This document shows, in pieces, positions 5,822 through 6,086 of a stretch of DNA of 6,086 nt. Numbering within the stretch: position 1 is the stretch's first letter; every line of letters starts with the position of its first letter. The DNA is from Bacteroidia bacterium. Its GTDB lineage: Bacteria; Bacteroidota; Bacteroidia; JABEUT01. The notes below the pieces were generated by a model, which saw only the letters and a program-made list of their open reading frames with translations, was not told where the DNA came from and ran no database searches. A program made the translations under genes and the position numbers. Location: assembly GCA_013044305.1 (NCBI GenBank), contig JABEUT010000246.1, positions 1 through 6,086 of the forward strand, written 5' to 3'.

Positions 5822-6086
5822 ATGATTATGCAGCACACAGGGAAATTTATGATGATATCGGGGGCGCTGCTTCTTTGCTTATTTTTTTATAACTTATTTG
5901 CTCAAGACCCGGGTATTGGTTTTTCATTCAACCTTAAGGATGGTGATAAAGTTATCAGGGGCAATCATGACTTTGGCTTTTTATCGAGCTGCGATTCCAA
6001 CTTTGATGTTACAATGAGGGAATGTGATTATTCTTCGTATTTTCCCAAAGGGCAATACCAAACTACCATTATAAGTTATTATAAAC
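5822..6086 (+). CDS. Putative exported protein of unknown function, 3' end outside window
   Basis: The frame is open from the ATG at 5822 through the window edge (88 codons visible). A further in-frame ATG at 5828 is an equally good start, and a pair at 5849-5854 is less likely because it removes the basic residue. Residues about 10-27 form a hydrophobic signal segment (ISGALLLCLFF...) ending in LFA before QD, a type I signal peptide pattern common in Bacteroidota; the Cys in it lacks a lipobox context. The mature part visible is about 60 residues, rich in Asp, Phe, Tyr and Gly, with two Cys (SSCDSNF and RECDYSS) that could form a disulfide in the periplasm or outside. I do not recognise the family. 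G+C is about 37% by hand count over 5881-6060, lower than the adjoining operon. It is divergent from moxR and may share regulation, but nothing ties its function to the operon. Confidence 0.7.
   Translation, partial: MIMQHTGKFMMISGALLLCLFFYNLFAQDPGIGFSFNLKDGDKVIRGNHDFGFLSSCDSNFDVTMRECDYSSYFPKGQYQTTIISYYK

Noticed and set aside
1..6086. A new defence, mobile or biosynthetic system
   Set aside because: All five complete genes fit the known MoxR/Bat operon type, and no transposase, integrase, toxin, nuclease or attachment-like repeats were seen.

Overview
The window carries a six-gene MoxR/Bat-type operon of the Bacteroidota, read on the minus strand, and the start of a divergent secreted-protein gene on the plus strand. 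The organism is very probably a member of the Bacteroidota. The gene order (MoxR AAA+ ATPase, DUF58, BatD-like membrane protein, BatA, BatB, BatC) fits that phylum. The promoter in front of moxR matches its -33/-7 consensus (TTTG, 19 bp, TAnnTTTG), and most genes lack a Shine-Dalgarno sequence. The lineage cannot be fixed further by eye. A non-Bacteroides family such as the Chitinophagales or Sphingobacteriales is only a guess.

Layout from high to low coordinates: 5822-6086 (+) is the 5' part of an unrecognised exported protein, cut by the window edge. 5683-5821 is a divergent intergenic region with one strong minus-strand promoter, a probable plus-strand promoter and a small inverted repeat. 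Then on the minus strand come moxR (5682-4696), an 87-nt spacer, a DUF58 gene (4608-3739), a BatD-like membrane protein (3719-2637, or from 3758), batA (2650-1637), batB (1637-579) and batC (579 to beyond position 1). The last four genes overlap or nearly abut. Two junctions are TGATG one-base overlaps. batC runs out of the window inside a Gln/Lys-rich repeat tail. No tRNA, rRNA, mobile element, CRISPR array or obvious terminator was seen.

How the genes may work together (partly inference): MoxR is a cytoplasmic hexameric ATPase of the chaperone-like type, and DUF58 is a soluble protein with a von Willebrand A (vWA) fold that is probably its cytoplasmic partner. BatA and BatB are membrane proteins whose vWA domains, by the positive-inside rule, face the periplasm. 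BatC is a periplasmic TPR protein. The BatD-like protein is the only member with sizeable domains on both sides of the membrane, so it is the best candidate for linking the ATPase side to the periplasmic vWA/TPR side. The system is named after Bacteroides aerotolerance and is linked to stress tolerance and envelope functions, but its molecular substrate is not established. The family is known, not new. The points worth a second look are the membrane-spanning layout, the repeat-encoded BatC tail, the shared promoter region and the unknown divergent gene.
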